A DNA stretch of 64,000 nt from Sediminibacterium sp. KACHI17 (GTDB lineage: Bacteria > Bacteroidota > Bacteroidia > Chitinophagales > Chitinophagaceae). Position numbers and translations under genes: made by a program. Location: the NCBI RefSeq assembly GCF_040362915.1, contig NZ_AP029612.1:1178001-1242000 (forward strand). Direction: 5' to 3'. Of the stretch, positions 26,737-34,393 are shown one piece after another; the first letter of the stretch is position 1; each line of letters opens with the position of its first letter. Under the pieces are notes generated by a model. The model saw only the letters and a program-made list of their open reading frames with translations. It made no database searches and was not told the DNA's origin.

Positions 26737-27918
26737 CTAATATTTTAAATCAAGGACCTCGATTCGTTGTATGTTTATTAATTTGAAAATTCGCTCGTCT
26801 TTTCGTGAATTACAGTAGGCCTTTAAATAATGTATAGTTCCATCTGTACTTGACACTACTTTTGTAATTTTCAAATTACTCAGAGTTCTTAATGACACTT
26901 TATCATTAAGATTTTTATATTTTATCCGAATGAAATATCTATTCTTCCTCGCCTTCTTTATTATATCGATATACTCCGAAATAATCGATTCCCTCAAGGA
27001 GCCCAATTTGATATAATTAAAAGTTGGCGCAATTTCGCTAATAAAACTATCCTTAAGTACAATTTTGATATCGAGTAAATTATGTTCGGTGCTTCTATTT
27101 TCGATAGCATCATAACCTTTCAGTAAATAAGCTCCATTTCGATTAATCAAGGATTGTGGAATTATTATTCGTGTTTTATTAATACTCTTTGACTTAACAA
27201 AAAGTATCTTTTCATTAGTGATAGCAGTGTTGATTTTGTTTAGTAAAGCTATTCTTACTCCTTTTAATAAAACTAAAGCATCAATAGGAAATACTTTCTC
27301 TGAAAACTTATTTGACCCTGGATTAAACCATTTGCATTTAACGAAATAATCAGGCATAAATCTTCGTCGATAACTCGTATTCTTATAAAAATAATTTTCC
27401 TTAGAATCAAATTCCTTTCGACTCAGAATTTCGAGTATGTTCAATAAAGGGCTTAAGTAGGTGAGTAAAGAATTCGAGGTGGTGTTACTATTGGAATTTA
27501 CTTCTATTGCATTTTCACTTAATGAATATGTAACCTTAATTTTACCTAATTCGATTTCGTGAGTTTTCAGCGCTCCTAGAGTTGGAGTAGTACCTCGTTC
27601 CTTTAATTCAAAATCTGTTTTGCGTAAACTACTGCTTTTTGAAATAATTAACTTCAAATTATGTTCAAACAACCATGTTTCTTCAAATTCATGAGATTTA
27701 CTCGAATACCATAAACACTTATACTGTATTTTACTAACGTATAAACTTTCATGATTATCTTTTTCAGCCTCATCATATGTAAGTATGATTTCCACTATTA
27801 TCAAAAGAGGCGGAAGAAATTGAGGATCACCACTTAACTTAAATGATAATATATCCTCAGTATAAGGATGTGTTATTAATGAAACTATATCTCCAATTTT
27901 GTATTTGGGTTTTCGCAT
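26737..27918 (-). CDS. WYL-like domain protein, candidate regulator of the RT module
   Basis: A 393-residue protein. The last 80 residues resemble a WYL domain: FIRIKYKNLNDKVSLRTLSNLKI, then HYLKAYCNSRKDERIFKLINIQRIEVLDL, matching the ...YC..R.d.R.F.l.RI..vevld pattern. The N-terminus (KPKYKIGDIVSLITHP) looks like an SH3-like barrel, and I see no clear winged-helix. WYL proteins often sense ligands and repress defence genes (BrxR, CapW). A 13-bp perfect palindrome touches its start codon, and the gene is divergent from the RT locus. Autoregulation is therefore inferred; an effector role cannot be excluded. Confidence 0.6.
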   Translation of the reverse strand: MRKPKYKIGDIVSLITHPYTEDILSFKLSGDPQFLPPLLIIVEIILTYDEAEKDNHESLYVSKIQYKCLWYSSKSHEFEETWLFEHNLKLIISKSSSLRKTDFELKERGTTPTLGALKTHEIELGKIKVTYSLSENAIEVNSNSNTTSNSLLTYLSPLLNILEILSRKEFDSKENYFYKNTSYRRRFMPDYFVKCKWFNPGSNKFSEKVFPIDALVLLKGVRIALLNKINTAITNEKILFVKSKSINKTRIIIPQSLINRNGAYLLKGYDAIENRSTEHNLLDIKIVLKDSFISEIAPTFNYIKLGSLRESIISEYIDIIKKARKNRYFIRIKYKNLNDKVSLRTLSNLKITKVVSSTDGTIHYLKAYCNSRKDERIFKLINIQRIEVLDLKY

Positions 27919-27919
27919 T

Positions 27920-27952
27920 ATTAATACTATTTATATCTAAAATAGTATTAAT
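27920..27952. promoter_or_regulatory. Perfect 13-7-13 palindrome, candidate operator
   Basis: ATTAATACTATTT (27920-27932) and AAATAGTATTAAT (27940-27952) are perfect inverted repeats around ATATCTA. The palindrome begins one base upstream of the start codon of the WYL-like gene and lies between it and the RT-associated RNA. Its position and symmetry suit binding by a dimeric repressor. It is not a terminator, because no gene ends here. Confidence 0.7.
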
Positions 27953-27999
27953 TTTATAATGCTCTGAAGAAATGCGAGAGATAAATAGACAACTGGTGT

Positions 28000-28311
28000 T
28001 GACCAAAATCTTCTACATGAAGACTACTGTATAGCTATTGAAAAATATGTCATACAGGTTAATGATTACATCGTGAACCTAAGCTCAAAGCCTCGGTTAC
28101 TAGCCCAACTATGCATGTTAGTGATAACATTGCTGGGTGGAGCAAGAGCCAGTGCCTAAAGTACGGTACACTTGTAAAGATAGTTATTATTCTTGACAAT
28201 ATGCGTGGTAGTAATATCATAAATATGTGTTTAGTTGATAAATATCTTAAATTGAAAAAATGCGTGACTCATGTAATAAAAAATGTGGGTACCGGTCACA
28301 ACTCATTTTGA
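28000..28311 (+). ncRNA. Structured RNA upstream of the reverse transcriptase (approximate ends)
   Basis: The 450 bases between the WYL-like gene and the RT start have no convincing protein gene, and part of them is more GC-rich than the AT-rich island. Several hairpins are visible: TCTTC-TACAT-GAAGA (28009-28023); a 10-bp stem with one internal mismatch, AGGTT-A-ATGAT-TAC-ATCGT-G-AACCT (28056-28080); ATGTTA-GTGA-TAACAT with a GNRA-type loop (28115-28130); TTGCT-GGGTGG-AGCAA (28130-28145); and a long-range GTGAC/GTCAC pair (28264-28268 with 28295-28299). Class-2 UG/DRT RTs and retrons use an upstream RNA as template. The exact ends, and whether this RNA is the template, are inference. Confidence 0.65.
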
Positions 28312-28371
28312 GTGTTATGTCTATTGAAGGTCAATCTTTTTTACGCTAAGCAAATCTTCAGAGCACTGTTT

Positions 28372-29955
28372 ATGAAGAAAAGAATTGCCCCTTCTTTATG
28401 GTTAAAAAGTAAAGGCTATCGCCACTTAACTAATAAACTAAATGTTTCTAAACATGGCCGCTTTTTTATCTCGAGAATTACAAATGAAGATTATGTAAAA
28501 AGACATTCATTTTTTCCACTGCTTCATTCAGTTATTTATGAACCTCGCTATAAAAAAATAGATTTTTCAGGAAATCGATCACATAAGAAGGTAAATAAGA
28601 AAACAGGTAGATATGAAAGAATTGGAAAACCTAGACCGCTTCATTATGCAACTCATGTAGACTCTTTAATCTTTTCCTACTATGGACAACTCTTATATGA
28701 AGAATATAAGAACAAATTAGACCTAGACAAGAATCTTTCAGATTCAATTATAGCATATAGAAAAATCCCTGACCCTGACAATCCACCAAAAAATAAAGGC
28801 ACAATACATTTTGCAAAAGAAGCCTTTCTGGAGATCTCACAACGCACATATCAAGAAGAGACCGTTGTCTTAAAATTTGATATACAAAGTTTTTTTAACT
28901 CAATAAATCATGACTTCCTATTAAACCAATGGAAAAAAATTTTAGAAATCAAGGATGATGAAAAATTACCTGAAGATCATTATAAAGTATATAAAGCTGT
29001 TACAACTTTTAGCTATGTTCAGTTAGAGGATTTTAAGTTAGCTACGGACCGAACGAAAAGTAAAGTCTCCTTTGATGAAAAAAAATTAGCTGAGTGCAGG
29101 AAAAAAGGCGTGCTTGCATTTTTTCAAACACCTAAAGAATTTCGAGACTACCTAAAAGCAAAGAAAATCAGACTATATAGGTACCCGTTTAGAGATAAGA
29201 TTACAAATATCCCGATAGGGATACCTCAAGGATTACCTATCAGTTCTGTGCTTGCCAACATTTATTTATATGATTTTGATATTAAAGTAGTAGACTATGT
29301 AGTTCATAAGTTAAAAGGATACTATAGAAGATATTCAGATGATATGATTGTTGTAGTAAAAAAAGAATACTTAGACGATATTTATAACTTCATGACTAAA
29401 GAGATTAAAAACTCTAAGGTTATAATGAGTGAAGAAAAAACCGAAAAATTCCTATTTAAAAAAGTTAATCACCCTAAACTGGGTGAAACAATAAAAAGTT
29501 TCCAAATTTTGGAAACTACTGTAAAAGAAAATATTCCTTTAACGTTTCTGGGATTCGAATTTTACGGTTATCAAACATTAATTAAATCTGGAAACTTAGC
29601 AAAATTTTATCGCAGAATGATATCTGCTGTCAAAATAAAAAGCAAACATGCAAAAAAGTTTGCTGAAAGAAATCCAGATGAGCCTTTATTTATAAGAAAA
29701 AGACAATTATATAAATTATACACTCAGTATGATTTAAGAAAAACTAAATCTCGAAGAAGATATGCATTCTTAAGAGAAAATGAAAGAGGATATTTTGAAT
29801 ACACTCATAAAAAAAATAAAGATATACCTAGCTCGAATTATCTAACTTATGTAACAAGAGCTAGTATGCTTATGAATGAGCCTAAAATTAAAAATCAGTT
29901 AAGAAATCACATTCGCATTTTTAAAGAGGCAGTAAGAAAGCACTTAAATAAATAG
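28372..29955 (+). CDS. Reverse transcriptase of the UG/DRT (defence-associated) type
   Basis: 527 residues from ATG 28372 (MKKRIAPSLW); an in-frame GTG at 28312 lies in the RNA region and is less likely. RT motifs: VVLKFDIQSFFNSINHDF (first catalytic Asp, 170), IPIGIPQGLPISSVLANIYL (283 onwards), RRYSDDMIVVV (catalytic YSDD, 321-324) and PLTFLGFEFYG. An N-terminal block of 150 residues has KPRPLHYATHVDSLI. The 120-residue C-terminal part is basic and helical. It lacks the VTG motif of retron RTs and the maturase and endonuclease domains of group II introns. UG/Abi RTs with an upstream RNA (such as DRT2 and DRT9) are the closest concept, but I cannot name the subgroup. Catalytic residues are intact. 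Confidence 0.85.
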   Translation: MKKRIAPSLWLKSKGYRHLTNKLNVSKHGRFFISRITNEDYVKRHSFFPLLHSVIYEPRYKKIDFSGNRSHKKVNKKTGRYERIGKPRPLHYATHVDSLIFSYYGQLLYEEYKNKLDLDKNLSDSIIAYRKIPDPDNPPKNKGTIHFAKEAFLEISQRTYQEETVVLKFDIQSFFNSINHDFLLNQWKKILEIKDDEKLPEDHYKVYKAVTTFSYVQLEDFKLATDRTKSKVSFDEKKLAECRKKGVLAFFQTPKEFRDYLKAKKIRLYRYPFRDKITNIPIGIPQGLPISSVLANIYLYDFDIKVVDYVVHKLKGYYRRYSDDMIVVVKKEYLDDIYNFMTKEIKNSKVIMSEEKTEKFLFKKVNHPKLGETIKSFQILETTVKENIPLTFLGFEFYGYQTLIKSGNLAKFYRRMISAVKIKSKHAKKFAERNPDEPLFIRKRQLYKLYTQYDLRKTKSRRRYAFLRENERGYFEYTHKKNKDIPSSNYLTYVTRASMLMNEPKIKNQLRNHIRIFKEAVRKHLNK

Positions 29956-30019
29956 AAAATTCTCAAAAAATTGAGCAAACTAGATTTTAGTATATTTCAA
30001 GTATTTTGCTTCTGTTAGT

Positions 30020-30056
30020 GATTAAATAAAATTCATTTAATAAATTTTATTTAATC
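30020..30056. terminator. Hairpin between convergent RT and DUF262 genes
   Basis: GATTAAATAAAATT (30020-30033) and AATTTTATTTAATC (30043-30056) form a perfect 14-bp A/T-rich stem with a 9-base loop. It lies 65 bases after the RT stop and runs into the stop of the opposing gene at 30055, so it may end both transcripts. Confidence 0.65.
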
Positions 30057-32142
30057 AATTATTGAGAATACTGCTTCTATCTTCAATAAATGTTGAAGTA
30101 AAATGAACTCTCCGTTTTGCCTTAAACTCGTCTAAATTATTAAGGTCCGAAAACTTTTGAAAGTCTTCACTTGCAATAAACTCATATTTTTCTATCTGAT
30201 TTTTTAACCATTGATCTCTGATTTCAATAAGAGTTTTATTTGACTTTGATATATTTTCGTCTTTGGGAAGTAACCCAAGATTAAATAAGTTGTGCTGAAG
30301 AGATTCTTTATCAGGAAGTATTGAATTTTTAAAAATTGCTTGAGGAATTATATGATCAACTTCAATTGAATATCTAGAGTCTGGCCCCTGTATTTTTCTT
30401 GTTGCATAAAAATGATAAAGTATTGGCTCCATAAGCCCTTGATTAATTTTTGTATTACCTATTTGATTTGTGTCTAATATATTGTTTAGTAAATCTACCC
30501 ATTGACTTGTAGATATTGGGTCAAACAAAAGTGAAGTAACATTCATCAGTTTTATATTTTGAGCTATTTTACTATCACTTGACCCTCTCCATTGTTTTGT
30601 AACATACTCAAAAACTAGTTTATCCAAAAGTATATATGCATTTTTTTGAAACATTTTAGTATTAGCATCGCTTCCAACTGGCTTTGATTTTCTAATCCAA
30701 TCAAAATACATAAGTATTACAAAGTCAAGTGCTATTGCATCACTTAAAATTGACATTATTGAAGTTTGCCATGATTTTAGAAATTTAAAGTACTCACTAC
30801 TTAAAATTACCTTTGTCAAAAGATTCAAATCATTAACTAAGGACTCAAAATTAATATCCCAGTTAATATTTTGATTCTTACTTAATTTATCAATATCATC
30901 TTTTTTTACTCCCTTTTCATAAATTCCACTTAATATTTTGAAGCCTAACGTAGTCTGTTTTTCAAAGTCTGTTTTATTATCAGTAAATTTTTTGAAAAAA
31001 ATATTTGCATCGGTTAATCGAAATATAAGAGAAGCAGGAAGGTCCCATTTCACAACTGAATCATTCTTTATAGCAATACTTTTATAGAGCAACTTACAGG
31101 CTTGAATTTGTTCATTTGTTGGATTTTTAACTTGGCTATTCCAACTAGGTTTGGCAGAAAGTATTTCTATCGCGGTTAAGCTAGTACCCTTAGAATTAAT
31201 AATATTAAATATCTTTTGAGAATCTGCAAGCTGCATTCCTTTTACTTCTATTAATCCAATTTTAGAGGTAATTAGTAAGCTTGTAATCTTTTCGATTATT
31301 TCAAATCTTTGTTTAATTTGATTCCAATTTTGATCAACTAGAGCACTTATTTTTACTTTATCATTATTATTTAAAGTAAACCGCTGATTTAGAAATTCTT
31401 TAAATGAATCTATATTATCATTTTCCAATACTTCATTTTTGCAAAATGTTTTATACTCATTCATGAAACTAACTAGCTTCTTAGAGTTTAGAACCTTTTT
31501 CCCATTTTCTAGAATTTCGTAAGGTAGATTTGGTATTACTTTCTCAAAATCGAAAGGTCTTGTAAATCCACTATATCTAGTTGTTTTATTATGTATTAAT
31601 TTTATTATTTCGAGTAATAATCCAAGATCTGAAATATTAGTATCAATTGGCATTTCAATTGCCTCAGCACTCTCTACTTCATTTATATTTTTTATATCCT
31701 CTATGTTTTCATCCTCGTCACCTTGATCTTCTATAAGTATTTCTGAATTCAACCCGTTAGTAGGTTCTTCATCAACAGGTTCTTGTTCAAAATATTCATT
31801 TATTTTTCTCCAATATTTATCTTCTACATCTGCAGGTTGATCATTGTTCTTTATTCCTATCCATTGTTTACCCCACAAATAGATATTCTCTGGATCTTCC
31901 CAAATTTTCAATAAAGCATTTCTTCTTTGTCTTCCATCTAAAAGCCATTTAGAAGATTTCCCTGATATCTTATCTTTTTCAACATTTAATATGCAAACCC
32001 CCATTGGATATTCTTTAAAAATACTTATACATAATTCAAAATTTTTTTTGTTATCCCAAGTTAACTTTCGTTGATATCGAGGAAGTTTTATGCTTGTATC
32101 CTCTACAAATGTTTTTATACTTTCTGGCCTGATTTCGTACAT
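30055..32142 (-). CDS. DUF262 + DUF1524 protein (GmrSD-like, probable defence nuclease)
   Basis: A 695-residue protein. The N-terminal DUF262 part opens with the pattern LPRYQRKLTWD and carries the ParB/Srx-like motif LLDGRQRRNAL at about 67-77. Residues 120-175 are acidic and low-complexity. The C-terminal DUF1524 part has an HNH-type site: IEVDHIIPQAIF at about 593-604, QHNLFNLGLL and SKSNK. In GmrSD and related type IV systems these two domains use nucleotides and cut modified phage DNA. Here both are in one chain. It is convergent with the RT, so the two may be independent defence genes or a joint system. Confidence 0.85.
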   Translation of the reverse strand: MYEIRPESIKTFVEDTSIKLPRYQRKLTWDNKKNFELCISIFKEYPMGVCILNVEKDKISGKSSKWLLDGRQRRNALLKIWEDPENIYLWGKQWIGIKNNDQPADVEDKYWRKINEYFEQEPVDEEPTNGLNSEILIEDQGDEDENIEDIKNINEVESAEAIEMPIDTNISDLGLLLEIIKLIHNKTTRYSGFTRPFDFEKVIPNLPYEILENGKKVLNSKKLVSFMNEYKTFCKNEVLENDNIDSFKEFLNQRFTLNNNDKVKISALVDQNWNQIKQRFEIIEKITSLLITSKIGLIEVKGMQLADSQKIFNIINSKGTSLTAIEILSAKPSWNSQVKNPTNEQIQACKLLYKSIAIKNDSVVKWDLPASLIFRLTDANIFFKKFTDNKTDFEKQTTLGFKILSGIYEKGVKKDDIDKLSKNQNINWDINFESLVNDLNLLTKVILSSEYFKFLKSWQTSIMSILSDAIALDFVILMYFDWIRKSKPVGSDANTKMFQKNAYILLDKLVFEYVTKQWRGSSDSKIAQNIKLMNVTSLLFDPISTSQWVDLLNNILDTNQIGNTKINQGLMEPILYHFYATRKIQGPDSRYSIEVDHIIPQAIFKNSILPDKESLQHNLFNLGLLPKDENISKSNKTLIEIRDQWLKNQIEKYEFIASEDFQKFSDLNNLDEFKAKRRVHFTSTFIEDRSSILNN

Positions 32143-32303
32143 ATAATTCGATTTATTACTTGTAATTGATATAGAAATTTTTACTGAATCAATAAATATA
32201 TTATTTATTTCAATTCATTACAATTCATTTCTCTTCTTTTTTGGAGTCAATCATTTTATAAGACTAAAGACATTCTAATTTCATAATTATTAAAATTTAA
32301 GAA

Positions 32304-32513
32304 ATGAGAAATACCACAAAACTTAAACTCATACTTCAACATTATAATATTGATTTCTCAATGAGTGAAGATTTAGAAATCACCTTAACATTATTCGATA
32401 AAGAAACAGGAGATACAGAGGATTTTTCTGGAAAATCTTATACTCATTTAATTTCGAGAGCTTATACTTATTTCAATAAAAGAAGAAAAGAAATTCATAG
32501 GAGTAACTACTAG
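32304..32513 (+). CDS. Small hypothetical protein, island copy (MRNTTKLK family)
   Basis: A 69-residue protein beginning MRNTTKLKLILQHYNIDFSM. It is clearly homologous over its whole length to the chromosomal protein encoded at 40829-41032: MRNTTKLK.IL..Y.ID.SM.ED..I......ET.....F...SY..LI..AY, ending in HRS. The conserved SY..LI..AY helix suggests a small globular fold. Function unknown. A strong terminator follows, so it is transcribed separately from the excisionase/ATPase genes. Confidence 0.78.
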   Translation: MRNTTKLKLILQHYNIDFSMSEDLEITLTLFDKETGDTEDFSGKSYTHLISRAYTYFNKRRKEIHRSNY

Positions 32514-32580
32514 TTAAGAATATATCACGATAAAGTATATTTCAATGAGATAGGTTTGTTAATACTGGTTTATAAAATTT

Positions 32581-32611
32581 ATGGGGGAAAATTAACCCCC
32601 ATTTTTTTTTA
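32581..32611 (+). terminator. Intrinsic terminator after the small island gene
   Basis: ATGGGGG (32581-32587) pairs with CCCCCAT (32596-32602) around an 8-base loop and is followed by nine T. It separates the 69-residue gene from the excisionase gene. Confidence 0.93.
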
Positions 32612-32650
32612 TTCAAAATCATTGTCTTTTTGAGATATAAATGAAAAGAA

Positions 32651-32920
32651 ATGAAAGAATCATTACTAGTAATTCCAGAACATTTTTTAAAGTCAATTAA
32701 TGAAAAGCAAGATCAAATAATTGATCTTTTGAAACAGCAAAAAGATGTAATTTCTAATGAGTATATAACAGAAGCAGAAGCACGAGAGCTATTTAAAAGA
32801 AAAGCTACCTGGTTTTGGCAAATGCGAAAATCCGGAATATTACCTTTTAGTAAAGTCGGCAAGTCAATATATTACTCAAGAAAGGACTTAAATCAACTCC
32901 TGAGTGATTCAAAAAAATAA
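32651..32920 (+). CDS. Excisionase-like helix-turn-helix protein
   Basis: An 89-residue protein. Residues 1-40 form an amphipathic helix (INEKQDQIIDLLKQQKDVI). Residues 42-85 form a MerR/Xis-type helix-turn-helix: YITEAEARELFKRKATWFWQMRKSGILPFSKVGKSIYYSRKDLNQLL. This layout is typical of HTH_17 proteins next to ATPase genes in Bacteroidota mobile elements, where they act as excisionases or regulators. It lies 23 bases before the ATPase gene, on the same strand. Confidence 0.82.
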   Translation: MKESLLVIPEHFLKSINEKQDQIIDLLKQQKDVISNEYITEAEARELFKRKATWFWQMRKSGILPFSKVGKSIYYSRKDLNQLLSDSKK

Positions 32921-32943
32921 TATGAATCACTAAAAAGGATATT

Positions 32944-33969
32944 ATGCCAAAGGAAGCTATTGATTTGGATCGCCTCGTTTCGCGATTTTTATTAGGTGAA
33001 ATTAAAAGTGATAACCCACTACTAGAGTTTGTTACTCAAGACTCAATTTCATTTCCTGTTTTCCAAGACTCAGGTCTAAATGTATTATTAGGCAGTGAAG
33101 GAAATGGGAAGACAAAATTTTTAACGTTCGTAATTGGTAAACTTTTAGATAGAGTCAATAATAAGGATGACCCCTTTTATAAAAGAAAAATTCTTCTTGT
33201 AGATACAGAAAGACCTGAATCCCAATACGCATACACAATTAACCATATTCTCGAAAAATCAAATCTTGAACCAGACACTATTTTCAATTCCTTAGAGTTA
33301 CTGTCAGTGATTGATTTATACCCGCCTGAAATTATTGGAGCTATAAATGACCATTTAAAACAATCACCAGATCAGGAGTACATAGTCATCATTGATCACA
33401 TTTTAAATATGGTTTTGGATATGAATAGCACAACTGAAGGAACGCAAATTGATCAATTTCTTAAATCACTAATCTCAAAGCGACATATCCTTATTGTTAG
33501 TATACATAAGCCCAATACAGGCATAAGTAAAGGCTTAGGACATATTGGGGGGACTATACATAGACTCGCGTCATTTGTGTTAGACATTAATAACAATGAT
33601 GAAGGAAATGGCTTTAATATCAAACATATAAAGTCTCGTATATCAGCTAAAAATAAATTGACTTTTACCTTTTTTAAAGATCAAAAAGGAAACATTGATA
33701 CTGATTTGACTCCTTTATTAATCACTCAAAAGCAGAATTCCGATAAATCTCAACTAGCTAGTGAAATTCTGATAAGTTTTATTCAACAGGATTATAAAAC
33801 AAAAAAAGAACTACTAGAATTAATAAGTTTAGCTAACGAATGGGAGTCAACCTCTTCCAGTGCTCATACTTTTTACAAAAACTATATGAAAGAGTTAATT
33901 GAATTCCAAGGATCAGAAATGATTCTTTCTGATAAGGCAAAGAAAATTATAGAAAATGAGACAAGATAA
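32944..33969 (+). CDS. RecA-like AAA ATPase of the mobile element (RepA/AAA_25 type)
   Basis: A 341-residue protein. Walker A is GSEGNGKTKF at about 50-59, followed by LLVDTERPES. Walker B is EYIVIIDHILNM at about 146-157, and ILIVSIHKP follows. The pattern matches the hexameric RecA-like fold of RepA-type helicases and AAA_25 ATPases, which are found beside excisionases in integrated elements and are thought to help replication or mobilisation. The C-terminal 90 residues may be a winged-helix. The last 14 bases overlap the next gene. Confidence 0.8.
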   Translation: MPKEAIDLDRLVSRFLLGEIKSDNPLLEFVTQDSISFPVFQDSGLNVLLGSEGNGKTKFLTFVIGKLLDRVNNKDDPFYKRKILLVDTERPESQYAYTINHILEKSNLEPDTIFNSLELLSVIDLYPPEIIGAINDHLKQSPDQEYIVIIDHILNMVLDMNSTTEGTQIDQFLKSLISKRHILIVSIHKPNTGISKGLGHIGGTIHRLASFVLDINNNDEGNGFNIKHIKSRISAKNKLTFTFFKDQKGNIDTDLTPLLITQKQNSDKSQLASEILISFIQQDYKTKKELLELISLANEWESTSSSAHTFYKNYMKELIEFQGSEMILSDKAKKIIENETR

Positions 33970-34156
33970 GCTGTATACCTGCATCGTATTTTTCAGTAAA
34001 GAATCACCTTTATCAATTAGAAAATATAGGAATATTAGCTCATTGAATAGATTTTACAAATTTGCCCAATTTTTAGGAGCAGAGTATTTTAATGTCTACC
34101 AAAAAGAAAGTAGGTCTTTTTTAAAGAGGGTATATATAAATAAAGAAGCCGGCTAG
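33956..34156 (+). CDS. Small hypothetical protein overlapping the ATPase gene
   Basis: A 66-residue basic protein starting at ATG 33956, 14 bases before the end of the ATPase gene in another frame. The overlap suggests coupled translation. The sequence includes IRKYRNISSLNRFYKFAQFLGAEYFNVY and SFLKRVYI, with many aromatic and basic residues. I do not recognise a family. The stop codon lies in the loop of a GCCGGC hairpin. Confidence 0.6.
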   Translation: MRQDKLYTCIVFFSKESPLSIRKYRNISSLNRFYKFAQFLGAEYFNVYQKESRSFLKRVYINKEAG

Positions 34157-34162
34157 GCCGGC
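34148..34162 (+). terminator. GC-rich hairpin at the end of the mobility operon
   Basis: GCCGGC-TAG-GCCGGC, whose loop is the stop codon of the 66-residue gene. GC-rich sequence stands out in this AT-rich island. A T-rich stretch (CCCTTTCTTTTC) starts about 10 bases downstream, so termination is plausible but not typical. Confidence 0.5.
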
Positions 34163-34271
34163 CAGGAAGCTATCCCTTTCTTTTCATCTCAAATTTCTAA
34201 CGTTTCTTTAAGCAGGACAAGAACAATCTTTTCAATTTAGCATTGAAATTTTCATTTGAAAAAAATCAGTC

Positions 34272-34390
34272 TTTCTTTTGACCTTTATTGACTGCTTTTT
34301 TAACGCAGTGCTTTTTCAATTTCAATTCATATACATATGAATTGAAATTGAAAAAATAGCCCTGAAAATGTTAGTAAAGGTCAAAAGAAA
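34272..34390. repeat. Nested inverted repeats forming a three-way junction
   Basis: An outer 16-bp perfect pair, 34272-34287 with 34375-34390 (TTTCTTTTGACCTTTA), encloses two further perfect hairpins. One is ACTGC (34291-34295) with GCAGT (34305-34309). The other is a 20-bp stem, 34312-34331 with 34336-34355, with a TACA loop. There is no gene inside. It lies between the mobility operon and a convergent hypothetical gene. It could be a termination structure, a replication or transfer origin, or a small RNA. Confidence 0.85.
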
Positions 34391-34393
34391 AGG

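Noticed and set aside
28111..28311. 66-residue protein gene upstream of the RT
   Set aside because: It overlaps the hairpins of the structured region, shows no family features or start signal, and is better explained as part of the RNA; kept only as an open-frame observation.
28000..29955. Classical retron
   Set aside because: The RT lacks the VTG motif typical of retron RTs, is longer than usual, and I see no clear a1/a2 inverted repeats flanking an msr-msd unit.
28372..29955. Group II intron maturase
   Set aside because: No maturase X or HNH endonuclease domain and no domain V-like hairpin with the AGC triad downstream.
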